Shown one piece after another: positions 32,001 through 44,245 of a DNA stretch of 64,000 bases (positions within the stretch are counted from its first letter, which is position 1; each line of letters opens with the position of its first letter). The notes under the pieces are model-generated. The model saw only the letters and a program-made list of their open reading frames with translations. It did not search any database and was not told the DNA's origin. Position numbers and translations under genes: made by a program. Origin of the DNA: Fulvia fulva (lineage: Eukaryota; Ascomycota; Dothideomycetes; Mycosphaerellales; Mycosphaerellaceae); NCBI RefSeq assembly GCF_020509005.1, contig NC_063021.1, positions 682,001 to 746,000 on the forward strand. The letters are read 5' to 3'.

Positions 32001-33747
32001 TGTTCTAGATCGGCCTTAGAAACACATTGTAGTCGACTTCGTTGTCGGACTCCTAGACAGCACTCTTGACGGCATGGTCTATAACAACATTATGACCGTC
32101 ACTGACAGGCTCACTAAGGAAGTCGAGCTGATCCCTATTGGCGTAATGACAGCACAGAATGCGGCAAGGCTTTTCCTCAAACATGTGTTCTGTCGGCGCG
32201 GGTTTCCTAACACCATTACATCAGACCGTGGCAAGCAGTGGGTTGCTACCTTCTGGAAGAAACTCTGCAAGATGCTCCGCACAAATCGTAAGCTGAGTTC
32301 TTCGTATCACCCAGAAACTGATGGACAGTCAGAACGCACTAACCAGGCGATAGAACAGTATCTCCGTATGTTCACTAACGAGGCACAGGATGACTGGGCA
32401 GAATGGCTGTGCCTTGCTCAGTTCGCGATCAACAATCACCTGTCTAAGACTACTGGTGTGTCGCCGTTCTACGCCACCTTAGGATACAACCCTGAGTTCA
32501 TAGAGCGAGTTGACCTAAACGCTAGAAAGGAGGGAGGACTGACCACTCTCTAGCGACTGGACGCGCGATCAGCAGAAACCTTTATGCGTCGAATTTACGA
32601 GCTTCACAAACACCTTCAAGAGAATATGCGAATGTCACAAGCTCTCTAAGCAGAGGCAGCAAACCGCCACCGAAGCATTCCTCCAGACTACAAGGTAGGT
32701 GATTGGGTATATCTTAGCACCAAGAACATCCGCACGACTCGACCATCTAAGAAGCTAGACAGGAGATATGCCGGCCCTTACCAGATCACGGAAGTTATGC
32801 CGGCCAGACTCTCTTATCGACTGAAACTATCAGACGCTCTAGTAGGACTTGATAACTGCTTCCACACCTCACTACTACAACGAGCCGACCACCCCGATTT
32901 CCCACCACTTGAAGGGCAGCATCTGGCGCCGCCACCACCGATAACTATCGAACCTAACACCACCGAGGCTGATGTAGCAGCCGATGTAGTGGCAGCACCT
33001 ACGCACATGTACGAGGTGGAAAAGATCCTTGACATGTACACCCGTAAGCGGGCAGGCAAGGTGAAGAAGGGGCACAAGCGCAAAGTAGATACATGGTACA
33101 AGGTGAAATGGGCTGGATATCAGAATGAGGAGGATGGTGAGACCTAGCAACCTGTAGAGGACATGCTTGAACACGTAGCCGCCGCTGTTGCAGACTTTTA
33201 CCATAACCGGCCGGAGTTGTCTACGCCTGTAGGCTTCGCAGCTCCATCTGACTGGTCCCTACCAGCCACTGAGATACTCGGGCTCAACTCGATCAGGGTC
33301 ATTCCGAAAGACACCGTCACGAATGAGTCGCCTCGAGCCTTGCCTCTAATAGAATCTGCTCCGCACATATTCGATACTCGAGTGGAGCCTACAGAGCCTG
33401 CAATGATACCCAACTTTGGTCATAAGGATCATACGCGAGTGCGAGCCGAAGACAGACTTAGATCTGGGGCAAGCCAGCTAACTAGGCAACATGTTTCTCG
33501 AAGGAAGCCGGTCGAGGATGGTCTTAATAGAGCGAATGCGATGTTATCGGATGACGACAGGGCACTAGAGGATGATTCGGCGTTCGCGCGATTATGGAGC
33601 TCGACAGGCAAGTGGCCTCATAAGGTGAATAACGCTCAGAGGACTGAGGCGTGTTTTGGGAGGGGGGGTACTGTCACGGGCAGCCCGCGACCCCTCACTG
33701 TAGCTGCGTCGGCCCGGCTGAACCGCGGACCTTCTGCATCGGGTTAG
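29056..33747 (+). pseudogene. Gypsy-2 pol with RIP-type stops
   Basis: One frame, -1 relative to gag. Protease LVDSAS near 29.28 kb; RT with CIDYRGLN near 30.24 kb and YLDDVLIF near 30.54 kb; RNase H from about 30.96 kb; integrase about 31.8-32.55 kb with ITSDRG and ERTNQAIEQ; chromodomain about 33.01-33.19 kb (WYKVKWAGY). Stops seen at 29536, 30181, 30739, 30895, 31372, 31777, 32551, 32647 and 33145 (first base), with more near 31.39 and 31.97-32.02 kb. All but one (TAA at 32647) are TAG, and they fall where relatives have Trp or Gln. No frame-changing indel was noticed, so the damage looks like point mutation only. Confidence 0.85.
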
Positions 33748-33855
33748 CGCGGCTTGGCTTTGCTTTATAACTTCGCCGCGCCTCGCGCTCCTCTTTCGTA
33801 GCTTCGTAGAACAACAACTATCTCATTCGGACCCTATAGTACGCGCGCCCTTACA
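33672..33855 (+). repeat. Gypsy-2 3' LTR (184 bp)
   Basis: Matches the 5' LTR except for one G to A change. The pol frame runs into it and stops at TAG 33745-33747, so the last residues of pol are LTR-encoded, as in Gypsy-1. Confidence 0.92.
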
Positions 33856-33860
33856 GATCG

Positions 33861-34933
33861 TCCACCCCCTACGGAAGGTCCTAGCTACGTCTTGTTAGGC
33901 TATCTAGCTTCATTCCTTATATACCTAGGCGGTATATAATCTAGAAGTTAAATTGTAATAGAAATTCTATCTATCGCGCTTATTAGCAATTTAGCTACTT
34001 CGTAGTCATAAAATATTCGAGGTTCTTATAGTCTATAAACACTTTGACTAGATCGCCGTCCTCGTCTACTTTGTAAGTAAGCTCCGGGCGCTACTCTTCG
34101 AATGCTTTAATAATCGCGAGGAGTTCCTTATCGTAGATCTCGTAATTATACTCCTAGAGGCTTAGCTTCTTCGAATAGAAAGCTATAGGATATAATACTC
34201 CCTACTCGTCGTATTATAAGAGTACACCTATATTAATAAAGTCTAAGGAGTTAGTCTTAACGACGGTCTACCTACCCGGTATATAGTATACTAGTATACC
34301 CGCCTTACTAAACGCTACTTTTAACGCCTCGAATACCCTCTATTAATTATCAGTCTAGTTAATTCTACGGTTCTTATAATTGCTAGGCCTATCTGACTTC
34401 GTTAGGTTAGTTAATAGGGATGTAATACGAGAGAAGGCCTCGATAAACCTACGGTAGAAGTTCGCGAATCCTAGGAAGGCTTAGACATCCTTAAGATTAG
34501 TTAGTGCTTCCTAGGTCTATATATATTCCAATTTCTCCGGGTCTATCTCAATACCCTAGGGTGTAATAATAAGGCCTAGATATTTTATACGTTCCTAGTA
34601 GAACTCGGACTTATCGATGTTAATAGTAAGCCCGGTATCTCGTAGCTTAATTAATACCTTTCGTACGTATTCGACGTGTTCCTCTAGAGTGTCGCTAAAG
34701 ATAAGGACGTTATCTAGATATACTAATATAAAGTTATCTAGATGTTCCTATAGAACCTTATTAATATATAACTAAAAGGTTACGGGTCCGTTATTGATAC
34801 CGAACGGTAATACGAGGTATTTATATATACCGTAGCGTATTACGAAAGCTATTAGCTACTTGTGCCCTTCCGCGATACGTAACTTGTTAAAGGCTACTAT
34901 AATATCTAGTTTCGTAAAGTACTTCTTTCCGTA
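33861..34933 (-). pseudogene. Gypsy-2-prime RNase H and RT remnant
   Basis: The reverse complement matches Gypsy-2 from about 31393 back to 30320, including RNase H and the RT catalytic region. Stops throughout. It ends at the pogo insertion. Confidence 0.82.
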
Positions 34934-34935
34934 TA

Positions 34936-36068
34936 ACGTGCTTTACTACCGAGCGGTCTATACTACCGAGCGGGCTACTTTTACTAAGAACTATACTACT
35001 TCTACTTTAATTACGACGGTATCTTAATACGACGACATCCTATAGAATCGTTACTAGGAGGATAATTCCTCTTTAGATTCTTCGCTATCTAGCGAGTCTA
35101 CTTAATAGGTACGTATATTATACCCCGACTTACTATATTACTTATAGCGTCGTAGCCTTAGTACTAGCCGAACACTATCTAGCGACTCTCTACTTACTTC
35201 CTACCTCCTAGTATCCTCTAGAGGTATTAATTACGACGCCCTATTGAAGGTTAGAGACCCTCTAGACTAAATGTACTTGCGCTTTCGTACTTTCCGCTAT
35301 ATAAGGGCCTCGTTAGACTTACGTAGCTTACTAATCTCGCTTCGTATAAGAGCTATCTAATACGCTATCTCTCTACTCCCTCTCTATTACCCTATTAAAC
35401 GACCTTCCTCTTTCTACTACGCCTTTCTAAACCCGTAACGACGCTCTAAGACGTAATAACACCTATTATAAACCCTGTCTCGTCGAAGTTATAGGTGTCC
35501 TAGTTAAGGATGCTATACTTCTCCTTTATATTACGTATAAGTAAGAACTACTTCTCGATAACGTCTAGATCTTCTATTAGGGCTCGCTAACGATCGTATC
35601 TACGTGTTATACAAACCTTTAGCTCACGATACCGTCTAATAAACCTGTCTATCTAATTAAGACTAGCGGGCTTAAGACCCTTCTCTTATAGTAATAAATC
35701 GGCCATTACTCGTATACTAGCCTTTAATAGCGGGAAACCTCTAAGATCTAGCTCGAGTATATACTCAAGTATCACCCTCTCTTCTAGCTCTATAAGCTTC
35801 TTCGAATTAGGCTCGTAGTCACCCCGAGGAGGTCGTCTATTTAATCAATACCCTAGTATAGTTCGAGACGCGTCGTATACCTTTATAGTAAGTCGATTCG
35901 TAATTATCGCGTCGAGTCTCGTAGCCTAGACAGCTAAGGTCAGTTTGGCCTCGTTTATAGACAATATACGCTATAATAGTAGTTATATAGCTATATCTAT
36001 AGAAGTGGTATAGTTCTTAGCAAAAGTAGCCTGCTCGGTAGTATAGCCCGCTTAGTAGTAAAGCACGT
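34936..36068 (-). mobile_element. pogo/Fot1-type DNA transposon, internally deleted and RIP-mutated
   Basis: 1133 bp with TA target duplication (34934-34935, 36069-36070). Terminal inverted repeats of about 50 bp match at 45 of 50 positions; both start ACGTGCTTTACTAC. Each contains two copies of an 11-bp-like unit ACCGAGCGG. On the minus strand a decayed transposase reads YNFDETGF near 35.5 kb, then VVTG and a GNRE-like motif, the signature of pogo/Fot1 DDE transposases. The reading then jumps to a C-terminal Lys/Arg-rich region, so much of the catalytic core is missing. Fot1-type elements are usually near 1.9 kb. Confidence 0.85.
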
Positions 36069-36070
36069 TA

Positions 36071-37158
36071 TACGGTTAAGCGTTTCCTATATTAATAGAA
36101 TAGGATAGCGATTCTTAATAGTAATAGCGTTTAGCCTACGGTAGTTTATATATACTCGTAGCCCTCCTCTAGGCTTTCTTACTACTAATACCGGTGCCGG
36201 TAACTAGCTTGTTTTCTAACCGGCCTTACGTACCTTACCTTCTAAAGTCTATTCGAGTAAATATTTCTTAACGGCTTTATTCTCCTTCTCGGCTAGTCCG
36301 TATAGCTTTCGATATAGTAGTTCTTAAGGTCCACCGGGTTTGATATAAATCTCGTAGTCGATACCTAGTCGGTAAGGTAGGAGTGCCTCGTAGTCCTTTC
36401 CTAAGAAAGTATCTATAATGTCGTAGTATATAGGTCGGAGCTTCTCTTTAGGATTATAGTTAAACTGCTTATTTAAGAACTGATCTAGGTCATTAGCTAC
36501 TATCGCGCTTAGTTTAAGGCTATTATCGTTATTGTCGTTATCCTCGCGCCCCGTAGGTATAATATAGAAGTACTCGGCCCTAGGCCGGTACGCGTATATC
36601 TCCTATACGCGCTACGAGACTTCCTAGCAATCTACCTCTTTATCTACCTCTAGAGCGGACATATTCAGCTCCGCTCCTCCGGCTATAAATCCTACTAATT
36701 CGCTAGTAAAGGGCTTTAGTCTATATTTCGTTTACTAGGTTCTACCGATATAGTTTAGAGATTATACTATTATCGATATCTTGTTATATAGATAGTGACC
36801 GAAGTAGTAGTTAGATCTGAACGCTACCTCGCTAGTTTCCTAGAAGATGTTCGGGTTGTACGCGGAGAGCTACGGTAGTCTAAAGACGATATCGTATTCG
36901 AGGTCGGTAACGTAGTATAGCATTTACTTATAATAACCGCCGATAACTACGTCTATAAGGGCTATATATATAATCTGACGCGCTATAGCCGATCTATCTC
37001 CTAGTATTAATCGTCTGTTCTTTGTCAAAGGGATTAAGGGGGTTATATATTTACGTATAAATTTCTAATTAAGAAAGAGAGAGGTAGAGGTAGAATCTAT
37101 AAGGCCGCGAGCCTTTTTTATATTATATTATTACGGGTAATACTATATAAGGGTGTAT
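36071..37158 (-). pseudogene. Gypsy-2-prime RT/protease remnant
   Basis: Continues Gypsy-2-prime on the far side of the pogo element. The reverse complement matches Gypsy-2 from about 30315 back to 29240 (RT N-terminus and protease). Bases 37143-37158 are the left TSD of LINE E. Confidence 0.8.
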
Positions 37159-38240
37159 GGTCGACGACGAGAATCACCTATACGTGGTGTCGGCTACGAA
37201 CCTCTCGTCTAGCTACGAGAGAGCCAAGTATTCTCACGCTGGAGCGTCGTGGGCGCGACGGGCGCGTAGCGTAGGCAAAGCCGCGGCGAACAGAGGACTA
37301 CTAGCAAAACGGGTATGAAAACCATCCGACGAGCGTGTACTCGTGTCGGGAGCGAGTCCCTCTTCTTTCTACGTGTAAGAAGGGCGCGGAACCGTGGCCT
37401 ATACGCTCGACAGGACACCTCTAGTATGAGTGTAGAATTTTCACCTCCGGAGACCGCAAACCGAGCGGGCTAAGCGACGAACATTGGACGAGCGGACTAC
37501 AGAACAACAACTGAGCGGACTATGCAACGGCGTCGAGCGGACTACGAAACAATCTGGTGTTTGCCAGCGGGCAATACGGTGGGTAGGTGGACACGCGACG
37601 AAGCCTGTAAGGGCCTGTTGAATACCCGGTATAGGAACGAGGGTTTTGCCTAAGGCACTGCCTGTCCCGCTACATAACGCACCTAGTCTGACATGGTAGA
37701 TTGCGACGAGGAAAAGACGATAGCCTGAGCAAGGAAAAGACGGCTGTTAGGACGGGGAAAAGACGTACAATGCAAGTGGATTAGTTCTATGATCGGGGAG
37801 GATCGAGGGCAGGGTGATAAGGAACTTCATATTAGTTAGTAGGTGGAAACGCAAGGAGTACGCTGCCCGGCGTGGTGTGTGCCACGAGCAGACCTGCGAG
37901 GCATAGACGGCCGCTTTCTAGAGATAGGCTGCGGTAACGCGAAGGGCGTCAAAACCTGGGGCGTGGTGTATACTAGTAGCGACGGCTGACACTGTCTGTA
38001 TAGCCCGAGAGGACGGATGCGCATGTCGGTCAATAGAGAGCACTAAAGGGCTCAGGCCTATGGAGGTGGATATTGGCTTAAGGAGCAAACAGGGAGGGAG
38101 GGCGTAGAGGGAAGCTTTTGCTCCGGGCTAACCTCTCGAAACGAGGCTACACGGTGGTGCTAGATAAGTAGGAAAGCGCGGTTAAGACTTGTCACCTTAT
38201 CTCGTAGCTAGCTTGCTAAATACGATTCCTTCCTTACTCA
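37159..38240 (+). other. Unidentified 5' moiety of the LINE E chimera
   Basis: About 1.08 kb with a fairly normal CpA/TpG content compared with its surroundings. It contains a degenerate short repeat GAGCGG(A/G)CTA at about 37.47-37.55 kb and a repeated GGAAAAGACG motif near 37.71-37.77 kb. The longest frames (about 69 and 65 codons, minus strand) look like chance. No domain recognised. It could be a non-coding retrotransposed RNA. Confidence 0.55.
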
Positions 38241-39550
38241 GCATCGGGGTTCGTAGACGATACAAACATCCTAGCCTAGTCAGACTCGACAGAAGAGAAC
38301 TGTCGCCTCCTTGAAGATAGGCACAAGAAATGCGAGGAGTGGGCAAAGAAGCATAGTGCCCGGTTCGCCCCTGAAAAGTACTAACTTATACACTTCAGTA
38401 AAGCGAGAACACACTATAATATAAAGGCGGCGGTAAGAATCCAAGGCCACGAGACCAAGCCATCAGCGGAGCTACGAGTACTAGGGATCTAGCTCGACCC
38501 GAAGCTAAGCTAGAATGTATAGATTAAGAAAGCCCAGAGTCGAGCGCAAGTCAATGAAGCCTCGATAAAGAGACTTACGGCATCTACATAGGGAGCAACA
38601 TTCGACAAGGCAAGAGTAATGTATAAGGCGATCGTCAGACCAGCTATGTTGTACGGGGCACAGATTTAGGGAACAGGAGGCGTAGGCAAGCCGATCCCGA
38701 AACGGATAGAGCAACCCCTAAACAGGACATAGGCAGGCAACCTACGTAGGGTACTAGGCGTATACAAGACAACGTCAACAAGCACGGTAGAAATGGAGAC
38801 AGGAATACCACCAATCGGCCAGTACATCTAGGGAATGAGAATTCAATACGCGGCAAAGACGACAGGTTACCTAGCACAAACCACGATCTAGGAGGCAAAG
38901 AATAAGATAGAAAGCCGCTACCGGAGAGGGGCAGGATATAGGACAAGCCAAAAAGAGGATGACCTTACTACCTTTACGGCCGTACAGACAAGCACCGAAT
39001 GGCTAGCACGAAAGGAGGAGGAGCGTAGGACTCGCCAGGCCGGCGGGAGCAAGGCTAAGACCCAAAACCTAGCGGAACAGATAGCGAGCTGCCTATAGGA
39101 GCAGGACTGGAAAAGGAAGCCCCCTAAGACAACAGGCCCGATAGCGCTCCGAGCCTTCTAGAGACACAATTACTAGCTATATAGGGACCTAACAAGGGCC
39201 GAAGCAAGCATAGCGATCCAAATCAGGTCCGAACACATTGGATTAAGGGCCTACCTGTTCAGGAGACGCGCACTAGATATCTATAGCCTAGCCTGCCAGT
39301 GTGGCTACCTATCGCAAAACCCAGAACATATGCTACTACGATGCCCGCAGTGGGCGAGAGGCAGGGGAAATTGGAGGCACCAAGCGGGAAGGAGAGACTA
39401 CAAGTCAATTATTAGGGACAAAGGCAACATTCGCCGAATCTCTCGGTAGATACTACAGCAGGGATACCTCCAGCAGTTTAGCCTCGCGAGCGAGACGGAG
39501 GAGTGGATAGACAAGAGGCGGAAGCGAGGGGGGTTGCAGATAGGGTAGTC
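38241..39550 (+). pseudogene. LINE E ORF2 C-terminal fragment
   Basis: Begins in the RT core (FVDDTNILA) and continues through the thumb region to the Cys-His C-terminal motif near 39.3 kb (CQCGYLSQNPEH). Several TAG codons replace expected Trp or Gln. Collinear with LINE D from its FVDD box to its end. 5' truncation is usual for LINE copies. Confidence 0.8.
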
Positions 39551-39745
39551 ATCAGGGCAGGCCTATGACACTAGCGTACCCCTAACAAGGGAAATTTAAG
39601 ACGACAACGAGGAGGAAAAGACAGGCGGGAAGGAGGAGGGGTTTTCACCAACACGGTTTCCCCTCTATATATACAAAAACAAGATAGCATAGCTGCATAG
39701 GCCAAAGGGCACTACAACAGCTTAATGAAATATCTATCTATCTAT

Positions 39746-40635
39746 CTATATAAGGGTGTATAGCTAGTTGTTATTTGTTTAGTATATATACCGATATCTT
39801 AAGCTCCTTACTATAGTCCGTCTCTTATATTCTATGTCTCTTAATCTTATACTCTTTCTGTCTTAGAAAGTTCGGTTACTAACCGCTATCTACTACGCTT
39901 AGGTAGCGGTCGTACCATTTCCCTATTACTATAGGTCGGTAGTAAGGGAGCTAAGGTTCGGGTTAGCGTTCGCGTTATTTCGTAGGCGTAGAGGGCGGTA
40001 GTCGCCGTCGTAACTATATATCGGGTATTCGGGATTCGTTAATACGTACGAGCCTATACGGTAGCGGTAGTACTTACCCTACTTCTTAAGGTCCTCCCGC
40101 TACTTACGGTTTAATAAAGGTAGGTTCTATAAGTAAACTAGTAGGTCCTCCTTCTTCTTCGTACCTACGTATTATAGTAGTCGCTAGACAATTATAGCGG
40201 TCGTACTAGTAGCTACGGCGCCTACGGTATTACTACCGCCCTATACGCCGTTATTGTTCGAATTAGGGTTACTACGTAGACGCTCCTTCTATAGATATAG
40301 TCGGTCGGTCTCGTAGAAGCTCTTATCTAATACCGTATATTCCTTAATAACATCCTATATATTATATAAGCGTCTATCTACTTCCCTATCGCCGAAAGTC
40401 TTAATAAAGTACTTACGGTTTAGGCGGTTACGAAATAGTATTAGCTTAGTCTCGTCGGTCTACTCTATCTAAGTACGTAGCTTCGAGTAGCGAGCGTAGA
40501 AGGTAATAAAGGTCTCGCCCTACTCCTACTTATAGGTAGCAATATTAACTATAGCCTTAGTTCCTTCGTTACGGGTACCGTACTAGCGCGTTATCTAATC
40601 TAGTAGTTCTTTACTAGTCTTAAACTCGTTAAATA
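39746..40635 (-). pseudogene. Gypsy-2-prime gag C-terminal remnant
   Basis: The reverse complement matches Gypsy-2 from about 29240 back to 28335. Many stops. Bases 40621-40635 form the left TSD of LINE F (TAAACTCGTTAAATA). Confidence 0.8.
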
Positions 40636-40849
40636 GATAGATAGATAGATAGATTATTCATTCGCCTGTTTTAGTGCCCTATGGCCTATGCAGGTCTCTC
40701 GCTATTTAGGTCTATTTATGTAGGTAGGAAACCCGATTAACGGATGAAAACCTCCTCGTCTTTGCCCTCCTCGTTCTTTCCTGTCTTGTCCTTTCGTTCT
40801 CCTTCCTTCAGGGTACGCTAGTATTATAGTTATTACCCTATAACTACCT

Positions 40850-43800
40850 TGCCCGTAACCCTAGTGATGTCCTCCTCTCGATTCCCTTTCTCCCTTCTGT
40901 TTCCCCGGCTCTTCTCTCTCTCTCCCTCCTCTCTATCTACCTTTCCGTTTCTACTACTAGGGAGAATTGCTCTAGATAGTCCTCGTTAAGGATCTATCTT
41001 GTCACTCTCCTTATATCTTGTCTGTCCTAGATGATGGCCTAGTATTGCCTATCTCTTGCCTTCGCCCTCTACTAGCTTCTCCCTTTTACCTACTTAGTAC
41101 AGTTCAGTACTATGTGCTCCGGGTTTTAGGATAGGTAGCTATAGGGGCAACGTTTAGAATCGTATCCTAGGACTCTTCTTTAGTGCAAGTATACTCTTAG
41201 CCTAATGTACTTAGAGCGAATCTGGATAGCTATGCTTGCTTCCGCCCTCTTTAGGTCTTTATAGATAAGGTAGTTATACCTCCCGAAGGTCCTGGCCGCT
41301 AGTAGGGCTCCTGGCCTCACCGGTTTTTGGTTCTAACGCGTTTCCTATAGGTGACCTACGATCCTTTCTGCTTAGCTTTGCTTCTTTTTCCCTTTGTCCC
41401 CTATATTAGCTTACTCCCTCAGAGCTTCTCTCTATTTAAGGGCTACTAGGATTTCCTATGATGTTTTTAGGTCTGCTTCCTTCTATAGGATTATATATAG
41501 CCGGTTAGGTCTTCTCCTCCTCTCCTACTAGGTTCTTATCCTTTAAGTAGCTGCTTAGATAGTTCCCTAGGCTGGGTATACTAATGTCTTCTCTACGTAT
41601 TGACACCTTATGCCCTAGAGGTACTCCCTAATAGGGGCTGTACCTGATTCCATTTCTATTGTCCTGTAAGGGGTTGACTTATATGCCCCTAGTACTCTCT
41701 TTAGGCAGGCTGCCTACGCTCTATTAAGGGGGTCCTCAATTCTCTTCGGGATGTGTTTTTCCGCTACCTAAATTGCTACTCTATATAGCATTACGGGCTT
41801 AATAATGGCCTTATATATAGTCTAGGCCTTTGTGAAGGTCGCCCCCTAGGTTAACGTAGTGAGTCTCTCGATTAATTGTCTATTAGTGTCCGCTCTCGCT
41901 TACGCCTTCTTCACTTGTGGTCCCTAGCTAAGTTTCGGGTCTAGCTATATCCTAAGGACTCTGAGTTCCCTTATAGGATAGGTCTCGAACCCCTGGATTT
42001 TTACTAGTACTACTAAGTTATGTTTTGTCTTTACCTTACTAAAATAGATAAGTTAGTACTTGTCCGGTACGAATTTTGCCCTATACTCTCTTGCCCACTT
42101 TTCGCATTGTCTATGTCTCTCCTCTAGGAGTGCGCAGTTTTCCTCTATAGACCCCGACTACGCTAGGATATTTGTGTTATCTACGAACCCCGATACTAAG
42201 GTGTTTACTGTTTCTAGGAGTAGGGTCAGGTCGGCTATAAAGAGGAGGAACAGAATTGGGGAGAGTGTAGAGCCCTATAGGATGCCCGTGTTCGTAATTA
42301 GGGTCTACGGGGCTTTGAAGGACCCTAGGAGGATCTAGGTTGTTCTGTCCTTAAGGAATGACTACACAAAGTATACTATCTAGGCTAGGATGCTTTTTAT
42401 TCTAAGGATGTGTAGGAGCCTTACGTAGGACATATTGTCGAAAGCCCCTGATATGTCTAGTAAAAGCAGTGAGGCTACCTTATTGTTACTATAGTACTAG
42501 ATGTGTCTGATTTGCTCTATGATCAGTTCGACTGCTATAAGGGTAGATCTCTTTTGTCTCCCCCCTATTTACGTTACCGGGAGGAGGTTATGTTCTTCTA
42601 CTATTCCGGTGAGCCTTATAGCCACGACCTTCTCTAGGAGCTTCCCTAGTATGTTCAGCAACGCAATTAGTCTATATGACTTCAACTTAGTATAGTCTTC
42701 CTTTTAGGGTTTCCTTAGGACGTAAGTCAGTGATTGCCTAAAGGCCTTTAGGCAATACCCCTACTTTATGTACTAGGTAAAGATTAGCGTAAGCACTAGA
42801 GTGATAAGGCTACTACTAGCTTTTAGGTAACAGTTAGGGATCTTGTCTAGGCCTAGGGCTTTGTTGCCCTTCAGTTTCTTGATAATGTTTCCGATCTCTA
42901 TAGTAGATACTTACTAGTTAGCCTCCCTTAGCGGAGGAATGTGTGTTCCTAGGATGTTGCTTAGGTCTGCCTCTACCTAAGTCCCGAAGAAGTGGTCTAC
43001 GAATGCTTTCGCTTTCCCTATCGGAGTGGTTTGCGTTTCCCCGTCTTGGTCCTATATTAAGGGAAACTAGGGCGGGGAGTTTCGTTCCTCGTCTAGTTTC
43101 CTAGCCTATTCTACTAGTCTCCAGATTTGTTCCGGGTGTTCTATAATCATCCCTATAGTTGACCTCCACTCCTACGTCTTGTCTCTTCTGATCTACGCCT
43201 TCTTTGCTTTATACGCGTTGTTATAGGCTTCCTAGTTTGCTTAGGTGCGTCGTTACTCCTATCTCCTTCTTGCTCTCCTTGCCTCCTTAACTTTAGCTAT
43301 ATACTCTAGTGTCTAGTATAGCTTCTAGTATAGCGACTATCTCTTCTTAGGTATATAGGCCTAGGCTACCCTTTGTATAGCTTCTATTAGCTGCTCCACT
43401 GCTTAGTTAATCCCCTCCGTTATATGTATATTATTAATGTTCACCTGTTCTAGTTCGCCTTCTAGCCGCTACTATACTAGTGTCCACTCGGCCTACTTCT
43501 AGCAGAGCCTCCTCTTAGGTTCCCTCTCCTCCTTAACTATAAGTTGGATGTCGGTTTGGATTAGATAGTGGTCTAATAAGGACTCTAGTTAGTCATTGAC
43601 TATATAGCTTTCTACCCGTCGTGTTAAGGCGTAGGACATAAAGCATAGGTCTAGCGTGCTAGAACTGTTGTTTCTAGCCCAAGTTTCTGTTCCCTTTAGC
43701 GTGATTAAGTCCATTTAGGCTGTTTCTATCTAACTAATAAGCCTCCCTACTAAGAAGTAGTATACTAGGGTGAAGTCCGATCCCTACTTTAGGTAGTAGA

Positions 43801-44245
43801 GGTTGAAATCTCCTATTACGATGTTGTGGTTTTGTTAGTCTATTGCTTCCGGGAGCCTTCCTAGCGTATATAGTTGTGTACTGCTTCTAGACTCTAGAGG
43901 TGGGTTATATACGCTATAGATTAGGACTTGGCCTTAAGTTGTTTTGAGCTGTACTATAGTAATATCCCTGTCGGTTCTCGGCTAGGCCTACTAGTCCTCT
44001 ACTAGTACCTTCTTACTAACATAGATACAAGTTCGTAGGACTCCCTCGGTTCTGTTTATTACTACGTAGTATCTCGGGTCTCGCATAGTTGATGGAATCC
44101 TAGAGTATAGGTTGATCTATAGTTCCTATATTACTATAATATAGTGTTCCTCCGGGTCTAAGGCTTGTAGAAAGCTCCTTTAGACCTTGTCTTTGCTTCT
44201 GTTCACATTATACTAAATGATTGATAGTCTGTTAGTATGAGGCAT
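40850..44245 (-). pseudogene. LINE F ORF2 remnant
   Basis: ATG at 44245, followed by an SIIxYNVN endonuclease start. The FVDD-type RT box is near 42.18 kb, at the same spacing as in LINE D. Multiple nonsense codons. The downstream end is approximate. Confidence 0.7.

Larger units (their letters stand above)
26634..33855 (+). mobile_element. Gypsy-2 chromovirus, lightly RIP-mutated
   Basis: 7222 bp with TSD GATCG at 26629-26633 and 33856-33860. The 184-bp LTRs differ at one site by eye (CTATGG against CTATAG), itself a TpG to TpA change. Gag and pol are recoverable in single frames broken by nonsense codons. It sits in reverse orientation inside a far more mutated copy of the same family. The polypurine tract GGGAGGGGGGG lies just before the 3' LTR. 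Confidence 0.94.
37159..39745 (+). mobile_element. LINE E chimera: about 1.08 kb unrelated sequence fused to a LINE 3' end
   Basis: A 16-bp TSD, CTATATAAGGGTGTAT, lies at 37143-37158 and 39746-39761, so the whole segment moved as one unit. From about 38241 on it is LINE ORF2 starting within ASGFVDD, continuing to a 3' UTR and an (ATCT)n tail (about 39731-39745). The first 1.08 kb has no LINE homology that I can see. The 3' part closely matches LINE G. The layout recalls the MINE chimeras of Magnaporthe (a WEIRD sequence joined to an MGL LINE). Confidence 0.82.

Noticed and set aside
37209..38033. Host gene in the 5' part of the LINE E chimera
   Set aside because: Only short frames of 65-69 codons, no motif, no intron pattern.
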